Source of the DNA: Bacteroides salyersiae WAL 10018 = DSM 18765 = JCM 12988
GTDB taxonomy: Bacteria > Bacteroidota > Bacteroidia > Bacteroidales > Bacteroidaceae
Length of the DNA: 64,000 nucleotides
Direction: 5' to 3'
Assembly: GCF_000381365.1 (NCBI RefSeq)
Contig: NZ_KB905466.1
Coordinates: 2,485,029 to 2,549,028, forward strand
Translations under genes and position numbers: made by a program
Notes under the pieces: model-generated
Databases searched by the model: none
Told to the model about the DNA's origin: nothing
Seen by the model: the letters and a program-made list of their open reading frames with translations, nothing else
Shown here: one piece after another, positions 63,802 through 64,000 of the stretch
Layout: each line of letters opens with the position of its first letter
How positions within the stretch are numbered: position 1 is the stretch's first letter

Positions 63802-64000
63802 TTAAAAATGACTTAGGTCGATCAGTCCGAAGTTCGGGTCTTTTTCCGGTTGCCATGTACGTACATGGATAATCGGTTCTTTGGGATTATTGAGATCTAC
63901 CATCAGGAAAAGATACCCTGTGTCGCCGTAACTGGATGAAAAGTAGTCTTGTTTGATCTGGATGCCATAGATTTCTCCTCCTACTCCGGATTTACGCACT
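63802..64000 (-). CDS. C-terminal fragment of an unknown protein (cut by window edge)
   Basis: At least 65 residues are visible, ending in QPEKDPNFGLIDLSHF. The frame runs off the right edge; the GTG at 63999 is most likely internal. The fragment is polar and beta-rich (GEIYGIQIKQDYFSSSYGDTGYLFLMVDLNNPKEPIIHVRTW). I do not recognise a family and assign no function. Confidence 0.6.
   Translation of the reverse strand, partial: VRKSGVGGEIYGIQIKQDYFSSSYGDTGYLFLMVDLNNPKEPIIHVRTWQPEKDPNFGLIDLSHF

Noticed and set aside
1..64000. tRNA, rRNA or insertion sequence
   Set aside because: No cloverleaf-like segment, rRNA-like stretch, transposase or integrase frame was recognised in any intergenic region.

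Overview
This window looks like a chromosomal segment from a gut Bacteroides, or a close relative in the Bacteroidales. The support is a SusC/SusD pair, a hybrid two-component regulator (HTCS), many secreted glycoside hydrolases, DUF3836 proteins, serine-type sulfatase chemistry, and repeated matches to the Bacteroidetes promoter pattern (TTTG, about 19 nt, TAnnTTTG). The exact species cannot be read from the sequence. I saw no rRNA, tRNA, CRISPR array or insertion sequence.

Layout. 1-13.7 kb: the tail of an unknown protein, leuS with a YitT-type membrane protein, a membrane protein/winged-helix/CreD cassette, two convergent DUF3836 secreted proteins, mutS, and a DUF1016/YhcG-type nuclease-like gene. 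The intergenic DNA here carries three copies of a putative minus-strand small RNA with its own promoter and terminator, an operator-like triple 11-bp repeat in front of each DUF3836 gene, and several large palindromes.

14.1-45.3 kb: one polysaccharide utilisation locus (PUL). The HTCS, an alginate-lyase-family lyase and a GH3 lie on the minus strand. GH3, GH88, an unknown secreted protein, a CE7 esterase, a GH92-GH5 fusion and a modular GH5 lie on the plus strand. An SGNH-type lipoprotein and a small jelly-roll protein follow on the minus strand, then SusC, SusD and two small lipoproteins on the plus strand. Together these match what is needed to dismantle a beta-glucan carrying an acetylated Man-GlcA-Man side chain, that is xanthan gum or a xanthan-like exopolysaccharide. 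The lyase would cut before GlcA, GH88 would remove the unsaturated GlcA, GH92 would remove alpha-Man, the esterases would remove acetyl groups, GH5 would cut the backbone and GH3 would trim glucose. This assignment is inference from enzyme families.

45.4-64 kb: a minus-strand operon ychF-panE-like-lgt-CAT-like-SDR, an MFS efflux gene, a sulfatase plus FucP-like permease, a GH2 beta-mannosidase, cysK, a PNPOx-fold protein, rnr, and an overlapping epimerase/PAP2 pair. The last gene is cut by the window edge.

The least explained signals are non-coding. Three arrays of quasi-palindromic units with a 21-, 22- or 23-bp period have constant arms and a centre that appears in both orientations; one lies in frame inside the DUF1016 gene. 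Long intergenic palindromes form a second class, three of which share a loop motif. The sRNA family is a third.
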